Shown here piece by piece: positions 45,102 to 55,051 of a stretch of 64,000 bases of DNA. The stretch spans positions 1,381,195 to 1,445,194 of the forward strand of contig NZ_RCNS01000001.1 in NCBI RefSeq assembly GCF_009725995.1, read 5' to 3'. Made by a program: the position numbers and the translations under genes. Source of the DNA: Zobellia laminariae (GTDB lineage: Bacteria; Bacteroidota; Bacteroidia; Flavobacteriales; Flavobacteriaceae). The notes below the pieces were generated by a model that was not told where the DNA came from, searched no databases, and worked only from the letters and a program-made list of their open reading frames with translations. Each line of letters starts with the position of its first letter. The first letter of the stretch is position 1.

Positions 45102-45149
45102 TTGTTCTCTAATTTGATGGTTCTTTGGTCGTTGACCATTCTTATATTT

Positions 45150-45545
45150 TTAACTCTCGCCGCCAGAATCTGGAGTGTTTTTGCTCAAAAAACGTTTCAT
45201 TACGTCTTTCATGGCTTTTTCAACATTGCTTTGAGACGGCATCTCTCTACCAAGGTATAAAAATAGAAACGCAAAAGAGCCTTCACTATTGTTAAAAACT
45301 AGGTGTTTGTTAAGTCTATAACATTCTCGCATAAGACGCTTGATGCGATTTCTTTTTACGGCGCTTTTAAAATTCTTTTTAGGAACCGCCACACCGGTTT
45401 TGATGCGGGTGTCTTCTATAAAGTCAGTAGGGAGGTAAATAAGTTTTATAGGAAATGCAGAAACAGGCTTCCCCTCAGCAAACAACTTCTCAATAAGCTT
45501 TTTGCTTTTCAGCTTTTCTTTTTTCGGGAAAGTGAAGTCGGCCAT
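45150..45545 (-). CDS. rnpA: Ribonuclease P protein component
   Basis: A 131-residue basic protein that binds the RNase P RNA and helps mature tRNA 5' ends. The signature VPKKNFKSAVKRNRIKRLMRECYRLNK (about residues 54-80, the RNR motif) is clear, and the opening FPKKEKLKSKKLIEKLF is typical. Length fits. In many bacteria rnpA sits beside rpmH near dnaA; here rpmH is absent and the neighbours are proteases. The preceding terminator separates it from the M1 gene, so its promoter must lie in the roughly 15-bp gap or overlap the terminator. Confidence 0.95.
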   Translation of the reverse strand: MADFTFPKKEKLKSKKLIEKLFAEGKPVSAFPIKLIYLPTDFIEDTRIKTGVAVPKKNFKSAVKRNRIKRLMRECYRLNKHLVFNNSEGSFAFLFLYLGREMPSQSNVEKAMKDVMKRFLSKNTPDSGGES

Positions 45546-45552
45546 AAAGGTA

Positions 45553-45587
45553 TTTTAAAAAATTGCCCCCGTTCTACGGGGGCAATT
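45553..45587 (-). terminator. Terminator after M1 aminopeptidase gene
   Basis: An 11-bp GC-rich stem, AATTGCCCCCG (45561-45571) with CGGGGGCAATT (45577-45587), loop TTCTA. Read leftward it is followed by a T run. It sits between the M1 stop and the rnpA start. Confidence 0.9.
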
Positions 45588-45632
45588 GCAAATCTAATCA
45601 TTGAATAAAATATAACGACTTTTCGTTGTCAA

Positions 45633-47492
45633 TTACTTTGTATTCTGCCAAACATTATCCTCTTGGTTAATATCGGCCATAAGTTGAGAGGGGTCTAAAA
45701 CTACTGCTTTAATACTAGCAATTGGCTTACTAATTGTAAAACTGTAGTTAGATTGTGCCCAGGGCCAATCTTCTAATATCGTTCGGTTTATTTTTGGATA
45801 AGGATTTTCTTTTTCGCCACGCATCATGCGCAAAGGCGCATAAAACGTCTCTTTTGTATCATCTTCATAAATCACTAAAATATCTAGGGGCATTGGCATA
45901 TTTCCTGTACGGACCATAGAAACCTCAGTTTTACCAGCATTATCCTTAACCTCGGTAATACCGTAATCTATAGTGTTTGTAGTTTGAGTCCAATCTGTTA
46001 AATACCAATCTAATTCCATTCCCGAAACCTTTTCGGCAGTACGTTTGATATCGTTGGGAACAGGATGCTTAAACTTGAAATCTTCATAATACTTACGAAT
46101 GGTCTCCATTAGCTTGTCCTGACCGATGATATAACCAAGTTGAGACAAGAATATAGAACCTTTGCTATAGGCAGCAATACCATAGGCAAAATTAAGATCA
46201 TAACGATCTGCATGGGTCGTTTGAGGTTGCTCCTTACCAGAATTAACCAAATTGTAATAGCCTTTGTAGGTACCTTCAAGAGGATTTTCCTTGTTCTCTC
46301 CCATTACTTCGTTCATAGCTAACGTAGAGATAAAGGTTGTAAATCCTTCATCCATCCATTCATGCTTGGATTCGTTGGTAGCTAAAATATGTTGAAACCA
46401 AGAATGCGCCAATTCATGTGCAGTTACACCGGCCAAGCTTCCAAACTTGCGTTCTCCTGTAATTAAGGTAGCCATGGCATATTCCATACCACCATCACCA
46501 CCTTGAATAACAGAATATTGCTCGTAAGGATACTCACCAATATTTTTACTGAAGAACTTCATGAACTCAGCTGTCTTTGGCTGAAGCTTCTTCCAGTTAT
46601 CCAAGATATCCTTATTGTCTTTGTATAGGAAGTGGAGCATAGGTCCATTCTCAACTTGCAAAGTATCGTGGATATATTCAGGATCAGCTGCCCACATAAA
46701 ATCATGAACCATTGGTGCTTTAAAGTGCCAAGTAAGTGTTTTTCCTTTTTGTTTTTTCACTTTAGTACCTGGAGCTTCGTACCCATGACCAATCTCTTGA
46801 GGGTTTTGAAGATAACCAGAGCCTCCAACTACATAATCCTTGTCTATAGTAAGCTTTACATCAAAATCACCCCACACACCTTGAAATTCCCGTGCAATGT
46901 ATGGATCAGCATGCCAGCCTTCAAAATCGTATTCGGCTAGTTTTGGATACCATTGGCTCATAGATAGAGCAACGCCTTCGGCGCTGTTTCTACCAGAACG
47001 ACGCACTTGAACAGGAACCTGACCTTTAAATTCCATTTCAAAGGTGGTTTTCCCACCTGGAGGAATCGGTTTTGCCAACTCCACCACCAAAATGGTTTCC
47101 TCTTCAACAAAATTTACTTTAGCGCCATCTTGCGTAAGTGACGTAGCATGCAGATAACCGATTTCGTTTTCTTTCAAAGCAGCAATACGGCTATTCTTTT
47201 CTTCATCGGTCATTCTACCGTCTGGATCAGGAATGCTCTGTAAACGCATATCCATTTCACTACCTGGTTGAAAGGCATTGAAAAATAAGTGATAATACAC
47301 ACGAGTAAGCTCGTCAGGAGAATTGTTTGTATAAACTAGTTTTTGAGTACCCGTGTACAGAAAGTCATCTACGTTCATATCAACCTCCATGTGGTAATCT
47401 ACATGTTGTTGCCAGTATGAATTGTTTTGCGCAATAACCGTCTGGCCCAATAAGAACATTACGGCAGCAATTCCTTTAAAAAAATACTTCAT
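45633..47492 (-). CDS. Secreted M1-family metallopeptidase
   Basis: A 619-residue zinc aminopeptidase-like enzyme. The signal peptide (residues 1-21) ends VIAQ. The catalytic domain has VTAHELAHSWFQH near residue 355 (HExxH) and the third zinc ligand Glu in HEWMDEGFTTF about 18 residues later. The N-terminal beta-domain begins HVDYHMEVDMNVDDFLYTG. A gluzincin GxMEN-type substrate motif appears in modified form as GGMEYAMATL. It probably degrades exported or environmental peptides. The gene starts 6 bp after the subtilase, so the two form an operon ending at the terminator. Confidence 0.92.
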   Translation of the reverse strand: MKYFFKGIAAVMFLLGQTVIAQNNSYWQQHVDYHMEVDMNVDDFLYTGTQKLVYTNNSPDELTRVYYHLFFNAFQPGSEMDMRLQSIPDPDGRMTDEEKNSRIAALKENEIGYLHATSLTQDGAKVNFVEEETILVVELAKPIPPGGKTTFEMEFKGQVPVQVRRSGRNSAEGVALSMSQWYPKLAEYDFEGWHADPYIAREFQGVWGDFDVKLTIDKDYVVGGSGYLQNPQEIGHGYEAPGTKVKKQKGKTLTWHFKAPMVHDFMWAADPEYIHDTLQVENGPMLHFLYKDNKDILDNWKKLQPKTAEFMKFFSKNIGEYPYEQYSVIQGGDGGMEYAMATLITGERKFGSLAGVTAHELAHSWFQHILATNESKHEWMDEGFTTFISTLAMNEVMGENKENPLEGTYKGYYNLVNSGKEQPQTTHADRYDLNFAYGIAAYSKGSIFLSQLGYIIGQDKLMETIRKYYEDFKFKHPVPNDIKRTAEKVSGMELDWYLTDWTQTTNTIDYGITEVKDNAGKTEVSMVRTGNMPMPLDILVIYEDDTKETFYAPLRMMRGEKENPYPKINRTILEDWPWAQSNYSFTISKPIASIKAVVLDPSQLMADINQEDNVWQNTK

Positions 47493-47498
47493 GGTATA

Positions 47499-49130
47499 TT
47501 ATAGTTTTATTTTACCAGTAGATACGTTGTCTGCCATGATAAGGGCATTATAAGCATTTACAATTTTTCCTGAGGTTGAAACTTCATCCAAGGTAGCCGT
47601 TTTAGCAGCATCACCACTCAAGATTACTTTTGTTGTTGGTGCAAGACCAGACTCCATAATGATATGCTTTACTTGAGAAGCGGTCAATTTTGGATAGTAA
47701 GAACGAATTAAAGCAGCAACACCGGCAACTGCAGGAGCAGCCATAGAAGTACCTCCTTGAAATTCATATTCGTTACCTGGCATTGATGAATATATTTCAT
47801 CGCCTGGGGCAAAAACATCAACATTTATATCTCCGTAATTAGAGAAAGAAGCAACCATTTGAGAACCGTATTTAGAAGATAATGCACCTACTGTAAGAAC
47901 ATTGTCTGCAATTTCAGGACCGTTGTCTACTTGATCATTTGGAAAGTTAGGGTTGGCAGGGTTATCTAAATCTGCACCTTCATTACCTGCTGCATGTACA
48001 AAAAGAACATCTTTATCCGCCGCATATTTAATGGCATCATAAACCCATTGAGCTTCAGGAGAAAAAGATTTTCCAAAACTACCGTTAATAACTTTGGCTC
48101 CGTTATCTACCGCATAGCGAATACCTAAAGCAATATCTTTATCATATTCATCACCGTTTGGAACGGCACGTATACTCATAATTGCAACATTATTGGCAAC
48201 CCCATTTGCGCCAATATCATTATTACGTTTTGCACCTATAATACCAGCAACATGTGTACCATGGCTTTCATCTTCTTGACGATTCTGTGGGTTTCCGTTA
48301 CCGTAACCAAGGTCATTAATGTCATAAGGATCATCACCTACTTCTTTACGACCGTTAAAATCTACATTGTAGTTGTAGTTTAATTGATCAGAGAAATGTT
48401 TGATACCCGCTTCAACTTGTTCTAGAACCTCAGGAATAGAGTCTTCGTAACTCAACATTTGAGTTAATATGGCAATATTTTGCTGCATAGCCGCATCTGG
48501 TGTTTCGATTCCTGCTAAGTCTTTTGCAGTGTAAAGGTCTTTTCCTAATTCCTTTTTAACCGCATCATCGGCATTCTTAACAGTTTGAAAAATTTGCTCG
48601 TACTGTTGTTTTTGTTGACTCGCTGTCTGGTATTCCGTGTCAACTTTTGTTTTGGCTCTTGCTTGTAATTTAGCATCGCCTAACTTTAATCTTACAATAC
48701 GGGTAGCTTCTAGTTGCTCGTTATATGATTCGCCTAAAAAGTTGTATCCGTGAATATCATCTACATAACCATTCTTGTCATTGTCTATGCCATCACCTGC
48801 TTTTTCCCCTTTATTGGTCCATATTACATCAGCTAAATCTTCATGCTTTAAATCCATACCAGAATCAAGAACGGCAACAATAACCGTTTCACCCTTTCTG
48901 TTCTTAATAATTTCAGAATAAGCCTTATCAACGCTCATTCCGGGAATAGTATCGGAAACAAGGTCTAAATGACCCCAATTCTTTTTCTGGGCATCGGTTA
49001 AATCGGATATTTTTAAAGGAGTAGTATCAATATTTTCAATTGGAGTAGATACTAACGCTGTAGAGCCACAACCCATAAGAACAAGAGCGGCAGATAAACC
49101 TAATAAAGGTTTTGAAAAAAATGAAGTCAT
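47499..49130 (-). CDS. Subtilisin-like S8 peptidase lipoprotein
   Basis: A 543-residue serine protease with a lipoprotein signal (LVLMGCGST, Cys near 21). The catalytic triad is visible: Asp in VAVLDSGMDLKHEDL (about 88), His in ESHGTHVAGIIG (about 290), Ser in FQGGTSMAAPAVAGVA (about 460). A roughly 190-residue insert between the Asp and His motifs is Gln/Lys-rich and helical (EYQTASQQKQQYEQIFQ); similar inserts occur in Bacteroidota homologues. It is first in an operon with the M1 peptidase. Its promoter lies about 115 nt upstream. Confidence 0.92.
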   Translation of the reverse strand: MTSFFSKPLLGLSAALVLMGCGSTALVSTPIENIDTTPLKISDLTDAQKKNWGHLDLVSDTIPGMSVDKAYSEIIKNRKGETVIVAVLDSGMDLKHEDLADVIWTNKGEKAGDGIDNDKNGYVDDIHGYNFLGESYNEQLEATRIVRLKLGDAKLQARAKTKVDTEYQTASQQKQQYEQIFQTVKNADDAVKKELGKDLYTAKDLAGIETPDAAMQQNIAILTQMLSYEDSIPEVLEQVEAGIKHFSDQLNYNYNVDFNGRKEVGDDPYDINDLGYGNGNPQNRQEDESHGTHVAGIIGAKRNNDIGANGVANNVAIMSIRAVPNGDEYDKDIALGIRYAVDNGAKVINGSFGKSFSPEAQWVYDAIKYAADKDVLFVHAAGNEGADLDNPANPNFPNDQVDNGPEIADNVLTVGALSSKYGSQMVASFSNYGDINVDVFAPGDEIYSSMPGNEYEFQGGTSMAAPAVAGVAALIRSYYPKLTASQVKHIIMESGLAPTTKVILSGDAAKTATLDEVSTSGKIVNAYNALIMADNVSTGKIKL

Positions 49131-49524
49131 ATAATTAAATTGAGTTTAGTGTTTGTTTTTAGCCATAAAACTAGAGAAGGTAACTTGTTAAAAAGAGGCT
49201 TTATTTGCCCGTGAACCAACTTAGTAGTTTAACATAAATGGCTGCAAAGGTAAGATTTGGCACAATTTTTTAAACCAAATCATAATGTTTTTATGATTTT
49301 TTTATCGGAAAATGGTTTGATATTTCTAAGAATTGGAACAAAACCACAACTATTTTTATACTGTTGAAGCTATTTGTTTTTAGTATGATGAATTTTCCAA
49401 GCCTGGCCCTCTAGGAAAAAATATAATTATCCCTAATAACACAAAATACGGATAAAAATGTGATTTCGTATACGATATAATCTCTCCCTTTATCCGTTTT
49501 TTTAAATTACTCTCCTAAATTACT
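49131..49524. other. Gene-free region upstream of subtilase
   Basis: 394 bp. The left half holds the subtilase promoter (49245-49278). Further right are a hairpin with AAATCATAA and TTATGATTT arms (49277-49299) followed by T residues, and a larger fold (49448-49503) with arms ACGGATAAA and TTTATCCGT around the palindrome TCGTATACGA, also followed by T residues on the + strand. I see no open frame here. Confidence 0.6.
49245..49278 (-). promoter_or_regulatory. Promoter of the subtilase/M1 operon
   Basis: The minus strand reads TTTG, 23 nt, then TACCTTTG (49245-49252), fitting the Bacteroidota consensus at the long end of its spacing. The leader is about 110 nt. Confidence 0.6.
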
Positions 49525-50385
49525 TCAATTAAAAACTTGATCAAAGGTGTAGATTTCATTTAATCTCACTCCCTTTTCGGTTTGTTTAAGAGTACATAGC
49601 TGATTGTGTGCATCATGCTCAAAAAACAGTATATATTCTTCCTGAACAGCTTTGTTTAGAAACAGTTCTTTTTCTGCGAGGGTTAAAAGAGGTCTGGTAT
49701 CATAACCCATTACATAAGGCAAAGGAATATGTCCTACGGTAGGTAAAAGATCGGCCATAAATACCAATTGTTTTCCTTTATATGAAATCTGAGGCAACAT
49801 CTGCTTGTCCGTATGGCCATCTACAAAGTGAAATCCAAAACCTAATTCCGATTCACTCTGGAACTTGTCAGATGTTCTTTCAATGAATTTCAGCTGTCCG
49901 CTTTCTTGCATCGGTAGAAGGTTTTCCTTCAAAAAGGAAGCTTTTTCACGTGCATTGGGTTCCGTAGCCCACTTCCAGTGGTCTTCGTTCGTCCAGAACG
50001 TAGCATTTTTGAACGCGGGTTCATAACCCGTTCTGTCTTTGTTCCATTGAATACATCCTCCGCAATGGTCAAAATGCAGGTGTGTTAAGAAGACATCGGT
50101 AATATCGTCCCGATGAAATCCCAATTTCTTAAGAGAGCTATCAATAGAATGGTTTCCCCAAAGGTTGTAATAGCCAAAAAACTTATCGGGCTGTTTGTTA
50201 CCCATTCCTGTATCAATCAAAATAAGCCTATTACCATCTTCAATGAGCAGGCTGCGCGCGGCAATATCTATTTGATTGTTGGCATCTGCGGGGTTCGTAC
50301 GTTGCCAAATAGCCTTTGGTACTACGCCAAACATAGCACCACCATCTAGTTTAAAATTTCCTGTTTCTATGGGGTATAGTTTCAT
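49525..50385 (-). CDS. Metallo-beta-lactamase-fold hydrolase
   Basis: A 286-residue MBL-fold protein. The metal motif is THLHFDHCGG (HxHxDH, about residues 106-115), with later ligands in FHFVDGHTDKQ and VFMADLLPTVGH and the C-terminal FEHDAHNQ. No signal peptide. The family hydrolyses lactones, thioesters or phosphodiesters; the long strand-rich opening ETGNFKLDGGAMFGVVPKAIW resembles quorum-quenching lactonase or pseudouridine-like members, but the substrate cannot be told. It is divergent from the antiporter gene and appears monocistronic. Confidence 0.87.
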   Translation of the reverse strand: MKLYPIETGNFKLDGGAMFGVVPKAIWQRTNPADANNQIDIAARSLLIEDGNRLILIDTGMGNKQPDKFFGYYNLWGNHSIDSSLKKLGFHRDDITDVFLTHLHFDHCGGCIQWNKDRTGYEPAFKNATFWTNEDHWKWATEPNAREKASFLKENLLPMQESGQLKFIERTSDKFQSESELGFGFHFVDGHTDKQMLPQISYKGKQLVFMADLLPTVGHIPLPYVMGYDTRPLLTLAEKELFLNKAVQEEYILFFEHDAHNQLCTLKQTEKGVRLNEIYTFDQVFN

Positions 50386-50587
50386 CTATTGCAATTAAGA
50401 ATAACAAAGTATTAAAAGCGCTATAGATATTTGAACGATAGCTATTTATTGGGTTTTTTTTAACAAGTACAGATCAATTTTTGTTGTTTTTTAGCCGTTG
50501 CTCTTGATTGGATTTTGTAGCGAGAATAAGTTGAGTTTTTACGAAAAAACTGACTTTTAGTTTATGTGATTTTTAATTTGGAAACCT

Positions 50588-52615
50588 ATGGAAGAATTTT
50601 TAAATCATTTAAGTGAGCACTTCAGGTTGCCACTGGACAATCCTGTTTTAATATTTTCCTTAATTCTTTTTATCATACTTCTGGCGCCCATATTGCTGAG
50701 CAAGATTCGTGTACCCGGAATTATAGGTCTCATTCTATCGGGTATTATTATTGGTCCGCATGGGTTACGACTGTTGGAAGAAGGGCTCTTTGTACAAGTT
50801 TTTTCTACCATTGGTCTTTTATACATTATGTTCATTGCCGGATTGGAATTGGACATTAATGAGTTTAGGGCGTACAGAAACAAAAGTTTACTTTTTGGTC
50901 TTCTAACCTTTAGCATTCCTTTGATTGTAGGTTTTCCGGTTTGCCACTATATTTTAGGATATGGTGTGGATGCTAGTTTTTTGACCGCGAGTATGTTTTC
51001 TACACATACCTTGGTGACTTATCCTATAGTGAGTAGGATTGGGGTTTCTAAGAATCAGGCTGTGGCCATAACAGTAGGGGGAACTATATTGACAGACACT
51101 GCCGTTCTACTCATCTTAGCGGTTATTATGGGGTCTCATGAAGGTAATTTAGGTTTAGGCTTCTGGGTTAAGATGATTGTTTCCCTCATTGTCTTTTCAT
51201 TGATAATGTTCAAGATAGTACCCAAAATAGCTGCTTGGTTCTTTAAGAAAATGCAGACCGAAAAACACTCGCATTACATTTTTGTGTTGGCTATTATTTT
51301 CTTTGCCGCTTTTTTAGCGGAAGTTGCAGGCTTTGAACCCATAATAGGTGCGTTTGTATCAGGTTTAGCATTAAATAGGCTTATACCGCACTCATCCGCT
51401 CTTATGAACCGCATAGAGTTTATTGGTAACTCACTCTTCATTCCATTTTTTCTAATTAGTGTGGGTATGTTGGTAGATATAAAGGTTATTCTTAGCGGTC
51501 CCATGGCACTTATTATTGCTGCAACACTAACAGTCGTATCAATCTTTGGAAAATGGTTAGCTGCTTTTGTGACGCAACTGGTATATAAATATTCCATTAA
51601 TCAACGTAATTTGATTTTTGGACTTAGTAGTGCCCATGCCGCGGCAACGTTAGCGGTAATCCTGGTGGGTTATAAAGCGAAAATATTAGATAGCAATATC
51701 TTAAACGGAACCGTAATTCTTATACTTTTTACCTGCATCATAGCTTCGTTTGTTACAGAGAAAGCGGCAAAACGGATTGTTGTTGATTCAGAGGCCGAAG
51801 AATTTGATGAGCAAGCAACAACAAGTTTCTTTAAAAATGAGCATATATTAATGCCAATTGCGAATCCCGCTAATATGGACAAGGCTTTAGAGTTCGCGAT
51901 TTTAATAAAGGATAAAAAATCTACACACCCCATTACTATTCTAACGGTAGTACCAAACAACATTCAAGCAGAAAAAAATATTATGAAATCCAAGGAGCGG
52001 TTAGAGCTTTTGGTAAAAGAAGCAACAGCTGCAGAAACTGTAGCCAATTTAGCGGCAACCATAGACCTCAACCCCGCTGCGGGAATTGTGCGTACAGCGC
52101 GTGAAACTATGGTAGATACTATTATAATGGGTTGGCCAGAAAACACAGGATTCATTGAAAAATTGGTTGGCGAAAAGATGGATAGTGTATTGAACCAAAC
52201 CGATAAAGTTTTATTTATCTGTCATTTTCACATGCCCTTAACCAACCATAGACGTATACTTTTGGCAGTTCCAAAACTGGCTGAAAGAGAAAAGGGATTT
52301 AAACAGTGGGTAGACAAAATTGTATTACTAGCTTCTGAAATAAGTGTACCCGTAATGCTGTATTGTAACGATGATACCGAAAAGTATATAAAAGAGTATT
52401 TAACAAGTAGGAAAATTAAGTTATCCATTACGTTTAATAACCTGACCAATTGGGATGACTTTTTAATAATCTCTAAAGAAATTCAGGTTAATGACCTTTT
52501 TATTCTAGTTTCTGCCCGTAAAGGAAGCGTTTCTCATATAGGGGCATTAGATAATATTCCAAAAAAATTAGAAGGATACTTCAACTCTTATAGTAGAATA
52601 ATTATTTACCCATAA
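50588..52615 (+). CDS. Cation/proton antiporter (CPA2) with C-terminal USP-like domain
   Basis: A 675-residue inner-membrane transporter of the CPA2 (KefB/GerN-like) family exchanging K+ or Na+ for H+. About twelve membrane segments span residues 15-390, with GTILTDTAVLLIL and EVAGFEPIIGAFVSGLALNR as core motifs; the Asp in TDTAV-like context is the usual ion-site residue. Residues about 410-675 form two USP-like cytoplasmic lobes (ILMPIANPANMDKALEFAIL, then ILLAVPKLAEREKGF), with no KTN/TrkA domain, so regulation probably differs from Kef. It is a single-gene unit, convergent with topB. Confidence 0.9.
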   Translation: MEEFLNHLSEHFRLPLDNPVLIFSLILFIILLAPILLSKIRVPGIIGLILSGIIIGPHGLRLLEEGLFVQVFSTIGLLYIMFIAGLELDINEFRAYRNKSLLFGLLTFSIPLIVGFPVCHYILGYGVDASFLTASMFSTHTLVTYPIVSRIGVSKNQAVAITVGGTILTDTAVLLILAVIMGSHEGNLGLGFWVKMIVSLIVFSLIMFKIVPKIAAWFFKKMQTEKHSHYIFVLAIIFFAAFLAEVAGFEPIIGAFVSGLALNRLIPHSSALMNRIEFIGNSLFIPFFLISVGMLVDIKVILSGPMALIIAATLTVVSIFGKWLAAFVTQLVYKYSINQRNLIFGLSSAHAAATLAVILVGYKAKILDSNILNGTVILILFTCIIASFVTEKAAKRIVVDSEAEEFDEQATTSFFKNEHILMPIANPANMDKALEFAILIKDKKSTHPITILTVVPNNIQAEKNIMKSKERLELLVKEATAAETVANLAATIDLNPAAGIVRTARETMVDTIIMGWPENTGFIEKLVGEKMDSVLNQTDKVLFICHFHMPLTNHRRILLAVPKLAEREKGFKQWVDKIVLLASEISVPVMLYCNDDTEKYIKEYLTSRKIKLSITFNNLTNWDDFLIISKEIQVNDLFILVSARKGSVSHIGALDNIPKKLEGYFNSYSRIIIYP

Positions 52616-52696
52616 GCTTAAAGAGAGGTATTCTTCAGGGTGTATCGGGAGTCAAAATACAGAAGAGTTAAGAATACATCAGTAATACCAGCACAT

Positions 52697-55006
52697 TTAA
52701 TTTTCTCGAAGTATTTTATAAACCAAATCCTTTGTTAGTTGGTGCCCATTAGCTTTTTTACGAATCGCATCATAACTGAATCTAAAATCGCAACCAGCTT
52801 TATATTCACTGCAACCATAAGCCGTTTTCCCTTTTAAAATAGTGCCTTTGTTACATTTTGGACAAATATTTTCTTCTGAATTGGTTGCCGAAACCTTAAC
52901 ATTTTTAGGAGGTAACTGTTTTTTAGGCTCTAACTTTAGTTTAAAATCATCATCAAATCTAACAAGTCCTTCAATAGCGGCATCATTCACTTTAAAGCCC
53001 TTTAAATTTACGGTAGACCCTTTTTGTAATAATCTTACGTACTGTTTTTCTGAAATGGTTTTACCCTCAAATTTAAATGGAATAACAAAGTCACAGGTCT
53101 TTTTAAATTCGGAACAACCATAGGCTGTTTTCCCTTTAAGGAGTAACCCATTCTTACATTTCGGACATTTTTCTGATGTTATTCCTGAGGTTTTCTTGGT
53201 TACTTTTTTCTTTGCACCAGCAGGTTTATTATTTACGGATGAAATATTTGCTTTTTTGGTTTCACTTCGTACTTCGTACACCAAACGATCTACCATTTGT
53301 TTCATCTGTTTAATGAAACTTCCAGCACTAAACGTTCCTTTTTCAATGTCTTTTAACTGCTTTTCCCATTTACCAGTGAGCTCAGCAGATTTTAATAATT
53401 CATTTTGAATGGTGTCTATTAGTTGAATACCAATAACTGTTGGGATTACTTGTTTCTTATTTCGTTTTATATATTTTCTTCGAAATAAGGTTTCAATGAT
53501 ATTGGCACGAGTAGAAGGACGGCCAATACCGTTTTCTTTCATAATCTCGCGAAGCTCGTCATCATCAACCTGTTTCCCTGCAGTTTCCATAGCACGTAGG
53601 AGGGAGGCCTCGGTAAACTGATTTGGTGGCTTGGTCTGTTTTTCTAAAAAAGAGGGCTCATGTGGTCCTTTTTCACCCTTAACGAAAGTTGGTAGAATTC
53701 CAGGTTCTTTAGAAGGAGAATCCGGAGTTTCAAAAACAACACGCCAACCTTTTTCTAAAATCTCTTTTCCTGTGGTTTTAAACTTTACTTTTTCGGCCTT
53801 ACCAATTACTGTAGTGTTTGAGACTTTACAATCTGGATAAAACACGGCAATAAAACGGCGCACAATAATATTGTAAACCTGTTGCTGGTTGTATTGCAAA
53901 TTCATTTGCTGACCAGTAGGTATTATTGCGTGGTGATCCGTTACTTTGCTATCATCAAAAACCTTTTTAGTCTTCTTTAATTTTTTACCATGCAAAGGCG
54001 CCGTTAAAGCTGCGTAATTTGTTAGTTTTTGAAGTATTCCCGGTATTTTTGGGTATACATCGTTTGGTAAAAATGTGGTGTCTACTCTAGGATAAGTAAC
54101 TACTTTTTGCTCGTATAATTTTTGGACAATCTTTAGGGTTTCATCTGCACTAAAACCAAATTTGGTGTTACAATAGACTTGTAAACCGGTCAAATCAAAC
54201 AGTTTTGGTGCGTATTCGTTTCCTGCCTTCTTTGTAATAGATACAATTTCAAAATCGTGTTCTTTTACAATATTTGCTAGCTTTTCTCCATCTTCAACCT
54301 TAAGAAAACGCCCTTCTTCGTAGCTAAATAGAGTATCACGATAGAGGGTTTGCAATTCCCAATACGGTTGTGGTTTAAAATTTTCTATTTCCTTAAACCG
54401 GTTAACTAACATAGCCAATGTTGGCGTTTGCACACGGCCAACAGATAATACTTGTTTGTAACCACCATGTTTTAAAGTGTATAAACGGGTGGCATTCATA
54501 CCCAAAAGCCAATCTCCAATAGCGCGAGAAAAACCTGCGTAATACAAATTATCGTAATTTTCAGATGGCTTTAGATTATTAAAACCTTCTTTTATGGCTT
54601 CGGTAGTAAGCGAAGAAATCCAAAGTCTTTCAACCTTACCCTTATAATTTGCTTGATTTAAAACCCAACGTTGTATTAGCTCTCCTTCTTGCCCGGCATC
54701 ACCACAGTTTATAACAACATCTGCTTTATCAAATAACTGTTTAATTATTTTAAACTGTTTAGTAATACCAGAATCTTTAGAGACTTTGGTTTCAAAGCGT
54801 TCTGGAAGCATTGGTAAATTGTTTAAATCCCAGCTTTTCCAATGTGGCTTGTAATCGTTTGGTTCCTTTAGTGTACAAAGGTGTCCAAAAGTATATGTTA
54901 CAGCATAGCCATTGCCTTCATAATACCCATCACGTTTGGTGTTACACCCAAGAACGGAAGCAATTTCTCTTGCTACAGATGGTTTTTCGGCTATGCAGAC
55001 TTTCAT
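52697..55006 (-). CDS. topB: DNA topoisomerase III
   Basis: A 769-residue type IA topoisomerase that relaxes and decatenates DNA. The Toprim region opens CIAEKPSVAREIASVLG, with the acidic DAGQEGELIQRW motif. The active-site Tyr lies near residue 305 in VVTYPRVDT, and the GRVQTPTLAMLV and GIGRPSTRANIIETLF motifs follow. Two C-terminal zinc-ribbon-like repeats (CPKCKNGLLLKGKTAYGCSE and CPKCNKGTILKGKTAYGCSE) lie at about 628 and 715. Length fits the Bacteroidota class. The start lies 45 bp after the SulP gene, so the USP-SulP-topB genes may be one transcript. Confidence 0.95.
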   Translation of the reverse strand: MKVCIAEKPSVAREIASVLGCNTKRDGYYEGNGYAVTYTFGHLCTLKEPNDYKPHWKSWDLNNLPMLPERFETKVSKDSGITKQFKIIKQLFDKADVVINCGDAGQEGELIQRWVLNQANYKGKVERLWISSLTTEAIKEGFNNLKPSENYDNLYYAGFSRAIGDWLLGMNATRLYTLKHGGYKQVLSVGRVQTPTLAMLVNRFKEIENFKPQPYWELQTLYRDTLFSYEEGRFLKVEDGEKLANIVKEHDFEIVSITKKAGNEYAPKLFDLTGLQVYCNTKFGFSADETLKIVQKLYEQKVVTYPRVDTTFLPNDVYPKIPGILQKLTNYAALTAPLHGKKLKKTKKVFDDSKVTDHHAIIPTGQQMNLQYNQQQVYNIIVRRFIAVFYPDCKVSNTTVIGKAEKVKFKTTGKEILEKGWRVVFETPDSPSKEPGILPTFVKGEKGPHEPSFLEKQTKPPNQFTEASLLRAMETAGKQVDDDELREIMKENGIGRPSTRANIIETLFRRKYIKRNKKQVIPTVIGIQLIDTIQNELLKSAELTGKWEKQLKDIEKGTFSAGSFIKQMKQMVDRLVYEVRSETKKANISSVNNKPAGAKKKVTKKTSGITSEKCPKCKNGLLLKGKTAYGCSEFKKTCDFVIPFKFEGKTISEKQYVRLLQKGSTVNLKGFKVNDAAIEGLVRFDDDFKLKLEPKKQLPPKNVKVSATNSEENICPKCNKGTILKGKTAYGCSEYKAGCDFRFSYDAIRKKANGHQLTKDLVYKILREN

Positions 55007-55051
55007 TTAATATGCAGAAGTTTATTAATGCGAAGTTAGTTATAAACGGTA

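Noticed and set aside
52616..52696. GTATTCTT/AAGAATAC inverted repeat as a terminator between the antiporter and topB
   Set aside because: The loop is about 35 nt and there is no T run; too weak to call.
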